A stretch of DNA of 64,000 nt from a virus. Positions within the stretch are counted from its first letter, which is position 1, and each line of letters starts with the position of its first letter. Location of the stretch: the IMG/VR virus record IMGVR_UViG_3300043425_001539, positions 174,476 to 238,475 of that record; one strand, given 5' to 3'. The position numbers were made by a program, and so were the translations under genes. Below, piece by piece: positions 48,966 to 56,307 of the stretch. A model generated the notes under the pieces. The model worked only from the letters and a program-made list of their open reading frames with translations, was not told the DNA's origin and did no database searches.

Positions 48966-49247
48966 TTAATTAATTTTGTTTTTGATAAGTTTACACAAGT
49001 TTGCAATTTGTGGATTATATGTCATCATATGTTTAATACTTTGACATGCATTAATAACGGTTGCATGATTATTTTTTCCATGCTGTTCGGATATTTTTTG
49101 CAGAGAATATTCTGTGAAATATCTACAAGCCCACATGGACAAATGACGAGCGGTTACAACCGATTCTTTGCGAGAATTTCCTGTAATGTCTTTAACAGGT
49201 ATGTGAGTTTCCTCGGATACAATTTGAATAATTTCTTGTATTGACAT
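48966..49247 (-). CDS. Stand-alone DnaA C-terminal (domain IV) DNA-binding protein
   Basis: 93 residues. SRKESVVTARHLSMWACRYF (RxxxxVxARxxxM), YSLQKISEQHGKNNHATVIN and ACQSIKHMM reproduce the DnaA domain IV signature, including the NNHATV form of the DHSTV DnaA-box-binding motif. There is no AAA+ domain. It could occupy DnaA boxes in the host or mark a phage origin. Confidence 0.85.
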   Translation of the reverse strand: MSIQEIIQIVSEETHIPVKDITGNSRKESVVTARHLSMWACRYFTEYSLQKISEQHGKNNHATVINACQSIKHMMTYNPQIANLCKLIKNKIN

Positions 49248-49301
49248 ATAACAATTATATTGGTTTAATCCAAAAAAGTTTTAAAAAAAGCAAATTATTT
49301 T

Positions 49302-49694
49302 TTAAAAAATTAAAGCCAAAAGAGCACCTATACTTCCAATTGCCACAGTTGCAGCAGTATAAAAACGACGCTTATAAATTTTATTCTCGTGTGCTAATAC
49401 ACCGTTTTTTGCAAGTAGAATTTCTTCGTCGTGGAAATTTTTAACTCGCTCGCGGTATAATTCATTTTCAATTTTTTTCTGATTGAGTTCCAACAAAGTT
49501 ATTCGATATTCTTCAGACAAGCTGTCAATCGTATGTGCTTGCATTACTCGGTCATAATTAATATTGTCTATGACACGCACAAGTTCATGGAGTTTTGTTT
49601 CGTCTTCTTCACATTGTGGGTGCAAAGGATTTTCAGTTTGTGCATAAACACTTGAAAAGCTAAAAAGCAAAGAAATTAAAAGTAAGTCTTTCAT
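49302..49694 (-). CDS. Signal-peptide protein with coiled coil and C-terminal membrane helix
   Basis: 130 residues from the ATG at 49694. MKDLLLISLLFSFSSVYAQT is a clear signal peptide (cut after VYA); residues ~30-105 are helical coiled coil; the C-terminus has a membrane span (FYTAATVAIGSIGALLALIF). The layout recalls spanins or periplasmic tethers; no lipobox. Confidence 0.65.
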   Translation of the reverse strand: MKDLLLISLLFSFSSVYAQTENPLHPQCEEDETKLHELVRVIDNINYDRVMQAHTIDSLSEEYRITLLELNQKKIENELYRERVKNFHDEEILLAKNGVLAHENKIYKRRFYTAATVAIGSIGALLALIF

Positions 49695-49705
49695 ATGTAT
49701 AAATT

Positions 49706-49954
49706 TTATTTTTTCCATCTGGGCAATCTTTTTTCGAGAAAAGCATCGTTTGCTTCAACCAAAGTTGCGTCTTTGTTAACTTTTATAAAAGATGCGGATT
49801 CTGAAACGTCATCAAGCTTTCCTATTGTAGGATCAAGCGAATATCTTCCATCTTTTCCTTCAAATAAAATGGCGGTGTCATCATCCAATATATTAATAGC
49901 TGCGTATTTGGGATCTCTATATATTTTATAAAATCCGCGTAATTTTGTTTCCAT
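49706..49954 (-). CDS. Hypothetical protein
   Basis: 82 residues (METKLRGFYKIYRDPKYAAI, NILDDDTAILFEGKDGRYSL), beta-rich start and helical end. It ends 12 bp before the signal-peptide gene and starts directly after the DHFR-like stop. Confidence 0.6.
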   Translation of the reverse strand: METKLRGFYKIYRDPKYAAINILDDDTAILFEGKDGRYSLDPTIGKLDDVSESASFIKVNKDATLVEANDAFLEKRLPRWKK

Positions 49955-50323
49955 TTAAAAATAATAATTAAAAATATCACATTCAGGATTTAGGTTATGC
50001 AGGTCAGGAAATTTAGTGTCTCCTGGTGTTGAATCATCAATGTATGATATATGCAATTCAGTAAAATAAGGAGCATACTTTTCATATGTTTTTTTGCCTC
50101 CTATACACCAATCAACGTCAAGATTAATTTCTCCTTTAATATCCATAATTAAAATTCTATCTTTTAATATAGGCAATTCTAAGAGAGTATTATGACCTAC
50201 TAATAAAGTCTGTCCGTATGTTAATTTTTTAAAATGTTTAAGATCTTCAGAATTTTTTCCCCAAGGCAATTTTCCTTTTAATCCAATGTACCCTTCTTTA
50301 TTTACTGCAATTATTGCCTTCAT
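49955..50323 (-). CDS. Miniature dihydrofolate reductase-like protein
   Basis: 122 residues, while bacterial DHFR has ~160. MKAIIAVNKEGYIGLKGKLP matches the DHFR start with WG in place of PWN; SEDLKHFKKLTYGQTLLVGH matches DLxxFKxxTxxxxxxMGRxT; CIGGKKTYEKYAPYFTELHI matches the IGGxxxY NADPH-binding end. The region between is shortened. Likely recycles folate for the phage thymidylate synthase, if active. Confidence 0.8.
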   Translation of the reverse strand: MKAIIAVNKEGYIGLKGKLPWGKNSEDLKHFKKLTYGQTLLVGHNTLLELPILKDRILIMDIKGEINLDVDWCIGGKKTYEKYAPYFTELHISYIDDSTPGDTKFPDLHNLNPECDIFNYYF

Positions 50324-50458
50324 TTATTTTTGTTTGTTGTTTGTCGCTTGTTTAATTTTGTTAAAAATAGAATCTGTTTTTTCAAAGAAAGAAAGAAAGA
50401 AAATTATTCTTAAATAAAGTGCTGCTGCTATAAAAGCAAAGATAAAAAAATATGACAT
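50324..50458 (-). CDS. 44-residue membrane peptide
   Basis: MSYFFIFAFIAAALYLRIIF FLSFFEK... One hydrophobic helix followed by a basic tail (FNKIKQATNNKQK). It abuts the DHFR-like gene start and the upstream stop at 50460, so it is part of the same unit. Confidence 0.6.
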   Translation of the reverse strand: MSYFFIFAFIAAALYLRIIFFLSFFEKTDSIFNKIKQATNNKQK

Positions 50459-50459
50459 A

Positions 50460-50780
50460 CTAAAGTTGGTTTATAAATTCTTGAGGGTAAAGTGACCTTG
50501 TGTATGGGTTATCTATTTCATCCCATAAAATAATATTATATTGCCCTCTCTTAAATAGAAAATCTGTTAAATCTTTTTTATGAACAAAGAAAAATATGTC
50601 TGTCCATTTTTTATGCTTGTCGTAAATTACTTTGGGCTTATCATATGTTTCAACTTCGCAGAAAAATTTAACATTGCAATCAAAAGTTTTTAGAAACCAC
50701 TCATTAAACATATCTTGTGTATCTTCACCTAATGTGGTAAACTTCATTAAGGCTAATGTATATTCTTTATCTGTCTTCAT
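50460..50780 (-). CDS. Hypothetical protein
   Basis: 106 residues (MKTDKEYTLALMKFTTLGED, WTDIFFFVHKKDLTDFLFKR). Overlaps the upstream zinc-ribbon gene by 4 bp. Soluble alpha/beta; no domain recognised. Confidence 0.6.
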   Translation of the reverse strand: MKTDKEYTLALMKFTTLGEDTQDMFNEWFLKTFDCNVKFFCEVETYDKPKVIYDKHKKWTDIFFFVHKKDLTDFLFKRGQYNIILWDEIDNPYTRSLYPQEFINQL

Positions 50781-51103
50781 ACAAATTGATTAATATAAAA
50801 ATAAGCAACTTCATCAGGAGAAGTGCAAGAACCATTAAATGATTCTATCTTTCTATTTACTTTTTTATTTAGATTTTGATAGCAGTCATATATAACCGTT
50901 TCATATTGCCTAACTACATATTTAATAGTATCTTCATTCAAGGTAGCCTTCTTTCCATTATTTAATCGAATAACTTCTGAGTCCAATCGGTATCTTACAT
51001 ATTTATGAAATGATATTGTGCCAGTGTCATAACACAAAGGACATAATTTATTTTTGTAAAAGTCTCTTGTCTCTTTATTAAAGTTGCAAATTATACAGTT
51101 CAT
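50777..51103 (-). CDS. Small zinc-ribbon protein
   Basis: 108 residues. Two Cys pairs, MNCIICNFN and KLCPLCYDT, form a likely four-Cys zinc ribbon at the N-terminus; the rest is helical with a basic central part. Could bind RNA, DNA or RNA polymerase. Confidence 0.65.
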   Translation of the reverse strand: MNCIICNFNKETRDFYKNKLCPLCYDTGTISFHKYVRYRLDSEVIRLNNGKKATLNEDTIKYVVRQYETVIYDCYQNLNKKVNRKIESFNGSCTSPDEVAYFYINQFV

Positions 51104-51120
51104 ATGAAAGACATTTTAAG

Positions 51121-51279
51121 TTAAGCCCAATAAAAATTAAAATACTTCGGGTTATCCAAATCCATTTTACGCAAACGTTTATGCAGTAACCGCTTCATCC
51201 TTTTTTTAACATTTTTGTTTACGTTTCTTTTTTGTTCTTTGCAATGTTTACAAGTACAAGATTTGATATAATTACTCAT
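51121..51279 (-). CDS. 52-residue very basic protein with Cys cluster
   Basis: MSNYIKSCTCKHCKEQKRNV followed by a Lys/Arg stretch (KKRMKRLLHKRLRKMDLD). CTCKHC could bind metal. It overlaps the upstream gene by 4 bp. Nucleic-acid binding is likely from charge. Confidence 0.6.
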   Translation of the reverse strand: MSNYIKSCTCKHCKEQKRNVNKNVKKRMKRLLHKRLRKMDLDNPKYFNFYWA

Positions 51280-51458
51280 TTTTTGCTTATAATTTTGGTT
51301 GAAAATAATAATGCTATCAGCAAAGAAAAGAAAAAAATTTTTATCTCTTGAATAGGAGAAAAGCCCATATCAGCAAATAAACCGCTCAATGCTAATGTTA
51401 CAATTGAACCAAATAAAAGTGCAATTACCAAATAGCATTTCCTGATATACAGCTTCAT
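51276..51458 (-). CDS. Two-span membrane peptide
   Basis: 60 residues with hydrophobic helices at about 8-28 and 40-55 and basic ends. Its stop overlaps the next start. An AATATATA sequence lies 16 nt upstream of its start. Confidence 0.6.
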   Translation of the reverse strand: MKLYIRKCYLVIALLFGSIVTLALSGLFADMGFSPIQEIKIFFFSLLIALLFSTKIISKK

Positions 51459-51490
51459 GGGCTTTCTTTTGATTATATATTTTTCACCGT

Positions 51491-51709
51491 CTATACAAGT
51501 TCTACCAACCCTTCAAAAGAATCGCGAAATACTTCCAACAAATGGTCATAATCACCAGACATCATCTTTTCTTGAATTTCTTTAACTTGTTCAGGCGAGT
51601 AGCCAAAGCTACGACCAAGACTTTTAACTCGTCCTAAGATATAAAAGGCATTGCCCATTGGACCATTTAGATCGATCATTTCGTCACGGATAATAAGTGT
51701 TGAGTACAT
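51491..51709 (-). CDS. Small hypothetical protein
   Basis: 72 residues: MYSTLIIRDEMIDLNGPMGN, then GYSPEQVKEIQEKMMSGDYD and an acidic helix. The phrase GPMGNAFYILG and the helical end are notable, but no family is recognised. Confidence 0.6.
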   Translation of the reverse strand: MYSTLIIRDEMIDLNGPMGNAFYILGRVKSLGRSFGYSPEQVKEIQEKMMSGDYDHLLEVFRDSFEGLVELV

Positions 51710-51723
51710 AATGAATAAATTTT

Positions 51724-51948
51724 TTAAAGTGATGTATTAAGTTTTGCGTTTGCTAATTGAATATTTTTTTGATCCCAACCGTTCATCCAGGCTTTACATG
51801 CTGCAACAAATTCAACGCCTTCGGAAAATACGGCTTCTTTGAATTTTGCATTTAGAATAGGCACTCGTGGCTCATCAGCTAATTTAGCGTCTTCGCCCAT
51901 TTTCTGAAATCGAAGAAGAGGAATAGACTTTTTATTTTTCTGAGACAT
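51724..51948 (-). CDS. Small hypothetical protein
   Basis: 74 residues: a basic start (MSQKNKKSIPLLRFQKMGED), then EGVEFVAACKAWMNGWDQKN. No domain recognised; 17 bp downstream of the secreted 51966 gene. Confidence 0.58.
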   Translation of the reverse strand: MSQKNKKSIPLLRFQKMGEDAKLADEPRVPILNAKFKEAVFSEGVEFVAACKAWMNGWDQKNIQLANAKLNTSL

Positions 51949-51965
51949 AAGAAACAGTTTAGATA

Positions 51966-52223
51966 TTAATTATCTGATTCAGTTTTAATAAGTGCACGTT
52001 GGCGCTTGTATTCTTGAATTTTGATATCTATGCTGTCAATTGTGTTTTCAGCCAATGTATCATTGATTGCAATTTTATAACCGTAATTGTTTGGTTCTGC
52101 AATTATAGCTGGCGCAGCAATTACCGGTGGTTTTTTTGTTTTTGCAGATTGTGCTGTTTGTGCAGTTTGTGCAGTTAAGGCAATCGGAGAAAAGGCAAGA
52201 ACAGCAATGGCGAATAATTTCAT
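51966..52223 (-). CDS. Small secreted protein with own promoter cassette
   Basis: 85 residues from the ATG at 52223. MKLFAIAVLAFSPIALTAQT is a signal peptide, followed by a TAQTAQTAQSA repeat (ttgtgcagtttgtgcagtt in DNA). The mature part is polar and ends in a basic helix (IKIQEYKRQRALIKTESDN). Probably periplasmic. Confidence 0.68.
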   Translation of the reverse strand: MKLFAIAVLAFSPIALTAQTAQTAQSAKTKKPPVIAAPAIIAEPNNYGYKIAINDTLAENTIDSIDIKIQEYKRQRALIKTESDN

Positions 52224-52234
52224 GATTGTATTGT

Positions 52235-52327
52235 TTAGTTGTTTATTAATTATATACAAATATACAAACTTTTTGCGAACTAAAAAAATTTTTGGGTAAC
52301 TTTTTTTCTTAAAAAGTGTTAAAATTT
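52235..52327 (-). promoter_or_regulatory. Promoter cassette copy (-7 box 52257-52264)
   Basis: TATATTTG, TTTAGTTCGCAAAAA, AAAAGTTACCC block and TTAACACTTTTTAAG edge. The edge contains the stop of the upstream gene (52319-52321). Confidence 0.8.
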
Positions 52328-52642
52328 TAAAGTCTTGGACCACTTCTGCTCGCGTTCTTCAAGTTTACTTAAACATTCTTCAATGTCTTCAAGTAAAATT
52401 TCGCCGTATTCTGTTTCCCGAAATATTTTATGTGATTTGGCCATATCGGTTAGGTCTTCTAGATTATTAAGCAAATCATAAGCAACCGACATTGTTGCTA
52501 ACAGCTTTGGCAAATTTACGCCAGCTGTAAAGCGGATAGTCATAGACTCTTCATTATCAAGAGACATTAAATATGGGTGTCCGTCATCTTCGGGATAAAA
52601 GATTTGCAAATTAAGATCTGCTGGGCGTTTATCTTCTGTCAT
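52319..52642 (-). CDS. Hypothetical protein
   Basis: 107 residues. DLNLQIFYPEDDGHPYLMSL and MTIRFTAGVNLPKLLATMSV precede a helical, acidic second half. It ends in KTLKF, whose last residues are encoded in the promoter cassette. Confidence 0.62.
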   Translation of the reverse strand: MTEDKRPADLNLQIFYPEDDGHPYLMSLDNEESMTIRFTAGVNLPKLLATMSVAYDLLNNLEDLTDMAKSHKIFRETEYGEILLEDIEECLSKLEEREQKWSKTLKF

Positions 52643-52682
52643 CGTATTAAATTTTAATTGTTAAATAAATGAATAATTTGCA

Positions 52683-53123
52683 TTACTTAATTAGTTGTGG
52701 GTGTAAATATTTTTCAGGTGGGATTCCAATTTCTTGACAAAGACTGATAAATTCCTTAAGTTTTACATTTAACTGCTCTACTTCTTTTTCTTTAATCCTG
52801 ATCTTTTCAAGAAATGCTTGCAGTTCATTGGTTAATCCTTCATCGGAATTGTAAACCATAATTCCAGAGAATACGCCTTCAGACCTCCACCATTTTCCAT
52901 TCGGCTTGTTTATCTTAACGTTTGCTTGATAATGAACACTTACATCATCATCGCCCCAGCTTTTAATTAAAAGACGGGCATCAAGAGATGTAGAAAATTC
53001 GATCTCTTTATTTATTTCATCACCGTCAAAAATGGTATAAAAATCATATTTTATTTGTTGGCTATCAAGAAACTTGGTTATTTTTTCATAAGTGGAAATA
53101 ACCTTAAGATTTTTATGCAGCAT
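52683..53123 (-). CDS. Divergent member of the beta-domain/C-terminal-helix family
   Basis: 146 residues. The layout is the same as in the 33186/53670 proteins: N-terminal helix, strands (IEFSTSLDARLLIKSW, VSVHYQANVKINK), a helix LTNELQAFLEKIRIKEKEVE, and the end FISLCQEIGIPPEKYLHPQL, which parallels CLQHDINPEVFVSYL. Confidence 0.62.
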   Translation of the reverse strand: MLHKNLKVISTYEKITKFLDSQQIKYDFYTIFDGDEINKEIEFSTSLDARLLIKSWGDDDVSVHYQANVKINKPNGKWWRSEGVFSGIMVYNSDEGLTNELQAFLEKIRIKEKEVEQLNVKLKEFISLCQEIGIPPEKYLHPQLIK

Positions 53124-53150
53124 AATAATTTTAATTAAAGAGTTGAATAA

Positions 53151-53663
53151 TTACTTCCGAATTGAAAAAATTTCAGGAACCCACTTAATTACAGGAGGAG
53201 TAAACGACTCCCAGACTTCTTCACGTTTAACAGAAGTCCAATAATCTTGATGAGGTTTCCAAATCGGGTCATCGTCAGGAAAATATGGCGCACCGGGGTT
53301 TTCTTCAAAAAACTCTTTTTCAATTTCCTTTCGGGCAATGTCATCACGTCTCTTAACTTCTTCGTATGGAATTTCAACCATTTCTGACCAATCTTCAAAA
53401 TACTGAATAGTTGATCTTGTGCCATACATCATTATTGTATTTGGTCTACATGTCCGTCTGACCTCTTTAATATAAAAATCCTTATGTTCTTGTGCCCAAG
53501 TACGCTTAATTTTGCCATCACATTCAAGCTTCCATCCTATCAACCACTTTGGAGGAATCACAAGAATTTCTTTATCGTAATACGGAACGTCGATGATAAA
53601 AGGCACATTAACAGGTGCTTTAAATTCACCGAGGATGGGCAAAGAATTTTTTGAATTTTCCAT
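53151..53663 (-). CDS. Hypothetical protein
   Basis: 170 residues, Pro- and Trp-rich (VPFIIDVPYYDKEILVIPPK, APYFPDDDPIWKPHQDYWTS). Likely an all-beta or mixed soluble fold. Lies between two members of the beta-domain family in one transcription unit. Confidence 0.6.
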   Translation of the reverse strand: MENSKNSLPILGEFKAPVNVPFIIDVPYYDKEILVIPPKWLIGWKLECDGKIKRTWAQEHKDFYIKEVRRTCRPNTIMMYGTRSTIQYFEDWSEMVEIPYEEVKRRDDIARKEIEKEFFEENPGAPYFPDDDPIWKPHQDYWTSVKREEVWESFTPPVIKWVPEIFSIRK

Positions 53664-53669
53664 GGAAAA

Positions 53670-54131
53670 TTAATTGTTTGGTGTTAAATATTTTTTAATG
53701 TCAATGTTATGCACTTTACAAAATTCACGCAACTCTTTAATCTTGGTTTTTAATTCCTGATTAATTTTTGCTTGTTCCTGCTCAGCATTCTTGACATGCA
53801 ACAAAAAATTGCGTGTCATATCCAATATTTTTTCTATTGGCTGATTGTATACTGCATTAAACCATGACAGGTTTTCACGTATGTACAAGTCACTTATCAT
53901 AAATTTAACATAAAATTCATCGGCATCCGTTACAGGATCAACGAATCTTCCTACCTTTATATAAGGCCACTTGCCGCTTTCTTTTAATTCGTCTTGCCCT
54001 TTTAGGATAACTTCTATGCATTGAAATTCGTCTCGCATAATATATTTAATACCTTCACTCTCCAATAAATCCAAAATAGAATGACAGGTTGAAACAACTT
54101 GTTTGTCAAGTACTGATTTATCTTTTGACAT
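53670..54131 (-). CDS. Member of the beta-domain/C-terminal-helix family
   Basis: 153 residues from the ATG at 54131 (MSKDKSVLDKQVVSTCHSIL). KWPYIKVGRFVDP, DADEFYVKFMISD and FCKVHNIDIKKYLTPNN correspond to the motifs in the 33186, 33681 and 34502 proteins. Confidence 0.68.
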   Translation of the reverse strand: MSKDKSVLDKQVVSTCHSILDLLESEGIKYIMRDEFQCIEVILKGQDELKESGKWPYIKVGRFVDPVTDADEFYVKFMISDLYIRENLSWFNAVYNQPIEKILDMTRNFLLHVKNAEQEQAKINQELKTKIKELREFCKVHNIDIKKYLTPNN

Positions 54132-54175
54132 ATGTGATAATTTTTGGTATAATGATAATAAATTGTTAATACAAA

Positions 54176-54460
54176 TTATAGGCAACACTCAACCTGATAA
54201 CAGGTTTTTCCTTCAAAAGAAAATTTAACCAGGCGCCATGGATTTTGCGCCGTAAACTTGTACCAATATTTTCCACCGTGACCTGTAATTGCTGATGCAT
54301 AATAGCCGCGGTGCTGTGGATTACGCCAATCATATTCAGAAAAATCGTTAATCTTTTGATTAAATAAAAGAACCTCTTTTAATATGTCGGTATATCCAAA
54401 AGACTTGTTACCGAAACGCATTTGAAGAGCTTGAAGAACATGCATTTTAACGTTTTTCAT
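54176..54460 (-). CDS. EYDWRxHRGYY-family protein 3
   Basis: 94 residues. FGYTDILKEVLLFNQKINDF, EYDWRNPQHRGYYASAITGH and FTAQNPWRLVKFSFEG align with the 37562 and 41122 proteins; a two-residue insertion splits the WR..HRGYY motif. Own cassette. Confidence 0.72.
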   Translation of the reverse strand: MKNVKMHVLQALQMRFGNKSFGYTDILKEVLLFNQKINDFSEYDWRNPQHRGYYASAITGHGGKYWYKFTAQNPWRLVKFSFEGKTCYQVECCL

Positions 54461-54462
54461 AA

Positions 54463-54550
54463 TTGTTGTTTATTAATTATATACAAATATACATACTTTT
54501 TACAACCTGGCAAAATATTTTTACCAAAAAAATGTTAATGAAATGTTAAC
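54463..54550 (-). promoter_or_regulatory. Promoter cassette copy (-7 box 54484-54491)
   Basis: TATATTTG with TTTG in TTTTGCCAGGTTG 19 nt upstream; the AAAGTTG block is shortened here; double TTAACA edge. Confidence 0.82.
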
Positions 54551-54929
54551 GAAAATTTTGGTATTTGAAATAATCATTTAAGGTATTCATAATTCCAATT
54601 GCTCCTACAGTATTAGCGCTGTGAACAAAGCATTTGGGAAAACTGATGTTATTGTCTATGCAGAAAGCAACAAGCCATTTTGCACAATCTTTTCCCGTAT
54701 ATTCAACATTATCTTGAAAGTCTGCTAAGTCATGGTCAAAAGATACGGTTTCAATAGTTTTTCCTGCGGCATAATATTCTTTGATAACATCAACAAATTC
54801 GTTATAGCTGCGAACAATCACCCAATCTTCTTTATAAATATCCTGAGTTTTTGGCATGTTAGGGGTATTGTATTTTGTGCAGTCAAGTGGCACCCGGATA
54901 TCGTCAAGAAATAATTTGTAGTTTTGCAT
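54546..54929 (-). CDS. Cyclic-phosphate processing receiver (cREC) domain protein
   Basis: 127 residues. FLDDIRVPLDCTKY, WVIVRSYNEFVDVI, TVSFDHDLADFQDNVEYTGK and CAKWL...FPKCFVHSANTVG are the hallmark segments of the cREC family, a receiver-like fold with conserved Asp, Arg, FDHDL and HSxN residues predicted to act on cyclic phosphates. It could handle cyclic-phosphate RNA ends or cyclic nucleotides. Own cassette. Confidence 0.82.
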   Translation of the reverse strand: MQNYKLFLDDIRVPLDCTKYNTPNMPKTQDIYKEDWVIVRSYNEFVDVIKEYYAAGKTIETVSFDHDLADFQDNVEYTGKDCAKWLVAFCIDNNISFPKCFVHSANTVGAIGIMNTLNDYFKYQNFR

Positions 54930-54935
54930 ATCAGC

Positions 54936-55028
54936 GGTTGTTTTTAATTTATATACAAATATACAAACTTTTCGCGACCTGGCAAAATTTTTTCACAACT
55001 TTTTTTCTAAAAAAGTGTTAAAATTTTC
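54936..55028 (-). promoter_or_regulatory. Promoter cassette copy (-7 box 54956-54963)
   Basis: TATATTTG with TTTG in TTTTGCCAGGTCGCG at 19 nt, AAAAGTTGTG block, TTAACACTTTTTTAG edge. A gacaagagataagagataaa element follows at 55033, also present at 38297. Confidence 0.85.
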
Positions 55029-55060
55029 TGAGACAAGAGATAAGAGATAAAAGAGATAAA

Positions 55061-55579
55061 TTATATTTTAGAATCAAAAAATACTTCACAATGGTCTCGT
55101 GAATACCAACCAGTAATACTCATACCAATACCGGGCTTATTAATACCAGATTCAAGTAAATCTTTATCTCGGCCATATCTGTAACGAGTAGACATTTTAG
55201 AAAAAGCTGCAACCCAAACCTTTATACTGGTTTTTACCCAAGTACCATGTTTTTGTATTACATCAGCCTCACTTACATATTCTTCAAGGTGATGCCAAAT
55301 TACTCCATTAGTCTTGCGGAACTCTTTTCTGATTTGACGTAATTTAGTTCTCCAGTGCAGTGTGCCATCATTGGACTTAGGAAAAACTCCAGGCTGGGTT
55401 TTATCAAGAGCACCCAATAGAAAAAACTCCTGTGCTATTTTAGGCATAGCATAAAAGCCTCTTTTTGCTGGTGGACTGTGGTAAGAATATTTTGAATCGT
55501 CTTTCTTAAAAGCTTTTTGTTTTTTAAGATTAAGACCGCCAAATCTTACAAATATGTATGGATCTTTTCCTTTTAACAT
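55061..55579 (-). CDS. Hypothetical basic protein
   Basis: 172 residues, Lys/Arg/aromatic-rich. FVRFGGLNLKKQKAF, SPPAKRGFYAMPKIAQEFFL and WRTKLRQIRKEFRKTNGVIW are prominent. No domain recognised; basic charge suggests nucleic-acid binding. Confidence 0.62.
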   Translation of the reverse strand: MLKGKDPYIFVRFGGLNLKKQKAFKKDDSKYSYHSPPAKRGFYAMPKIAQEFFLLGALDKTQPGVFPKSNDGTLHWRTKLRQIRKEFRKTNGVIWHHLEEYVSEADVIQKHGTWVKTSIKVWVAAFSKMSTRYRYGRDKDLLESGINKPGIGMSITGWYSRDHCEVFFDSKI

Positions 55580-55614
55580 AAGTCTTTAATTATAAATTTT
55601 TAGTATTTGGATAA

Positions 55615-56058
55615 TTAACTCATTAGCGCATTAATTAGTTTTTTTCTAAGTTTGTTAACGTGGGCCAGTTCCGCAAGCAATTCTGTTTTCTTAACATTCT
55701 TTATTGCTTTTCCATTCACTCTATTTATTACAATGTAATGTTCATCTTTACTTGGCGAAAATTCGGATAATAAATTATAACATTTTTCAAAATCACACAT
55801 CGTGCCTTCTTCTAAAGTACGCTCTTTTATAGAGGATTCTACTGAAGTATTTGCTCTACTCACTAAACTATTTTCCCAATTTTTGGGATTAAATCCTTCT
55901 CCAATTTGGAAAGGATTTTCATTTTCATTTTCCAATTCAATCCATTCATCGCAGCCGTCAGAAATTGGTTTAGATTTATACGCATAAGCATAACCGTTTT
56001 GGTCAACCGCCGCCCAGCTAAAACCCTCAGGTATCAGATCAGGTGTTAAAGTTTTCAT
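55615..56058 (-). CDS. AVDxNG-module protein
   Basis: 147 residues. LTPDLIPEGFSWAAVDQNGY followed by AYAYKSKPISDGCDEWIELE is the same module as in 4365-5036 and 35450. The C-terminal helix (KTELLAELAHVNKLRKKLIN) parallels the 35450 protein. Confidence 0.7.
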   Translation of the reverse strand: MKTLTPDLIPEGFSWAAVDQNGYAYAYKSKPISDGCDEWIELENENENPFQIGEGFNPKNWENSLVSRANTSVESSIKERTLEEGTMCDFEKCYNLLSEFSPSKDEHYIVINRVNGKAIKNVKKTELLAELAHVNKLRKKLINALMS

Positions 56059-56082
56059 ATTCTGTTGTTATATTATTTGTTT

Positions 56083-56307
56083 TTAACTGTATGTTTCTGA
56101 CAAATATTCCCAAGCAACAACCTTATGTTCTAAAACTTTGGCTGTGAAATTATCCTTCCATTCGCCGTATTCATTAAAATACGCAATGCAACTTTTGAAA
56201 GGGAGTGGGATATCAATATCAATAGGTTTAGCATTGTCTGTTTGCATAATAACAATGCATGTACAATAAACCATTGGTTTTTCGTCTGCAAATTTTTTAA
56301 ATTTCAT
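56083..56307 (-). CDS. Small hypothetical protein
   Basis: 74 residues with a beta-rich centre (MVYCTCIVIMQTDNAKPIDI, DIPLPFKSCIAYFNEYGEWK). Overlaps the upstream gene by 4 bp, so cotranslated. Confidence 0.6.
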   Translation of the reverse strand: MKFKKFADEKPMVYCTCIVIMQTDNAKPIDIDIPLPFKSCIAYFNEYGEWKDNFTAKVLEHKVVAWEYLSETYS

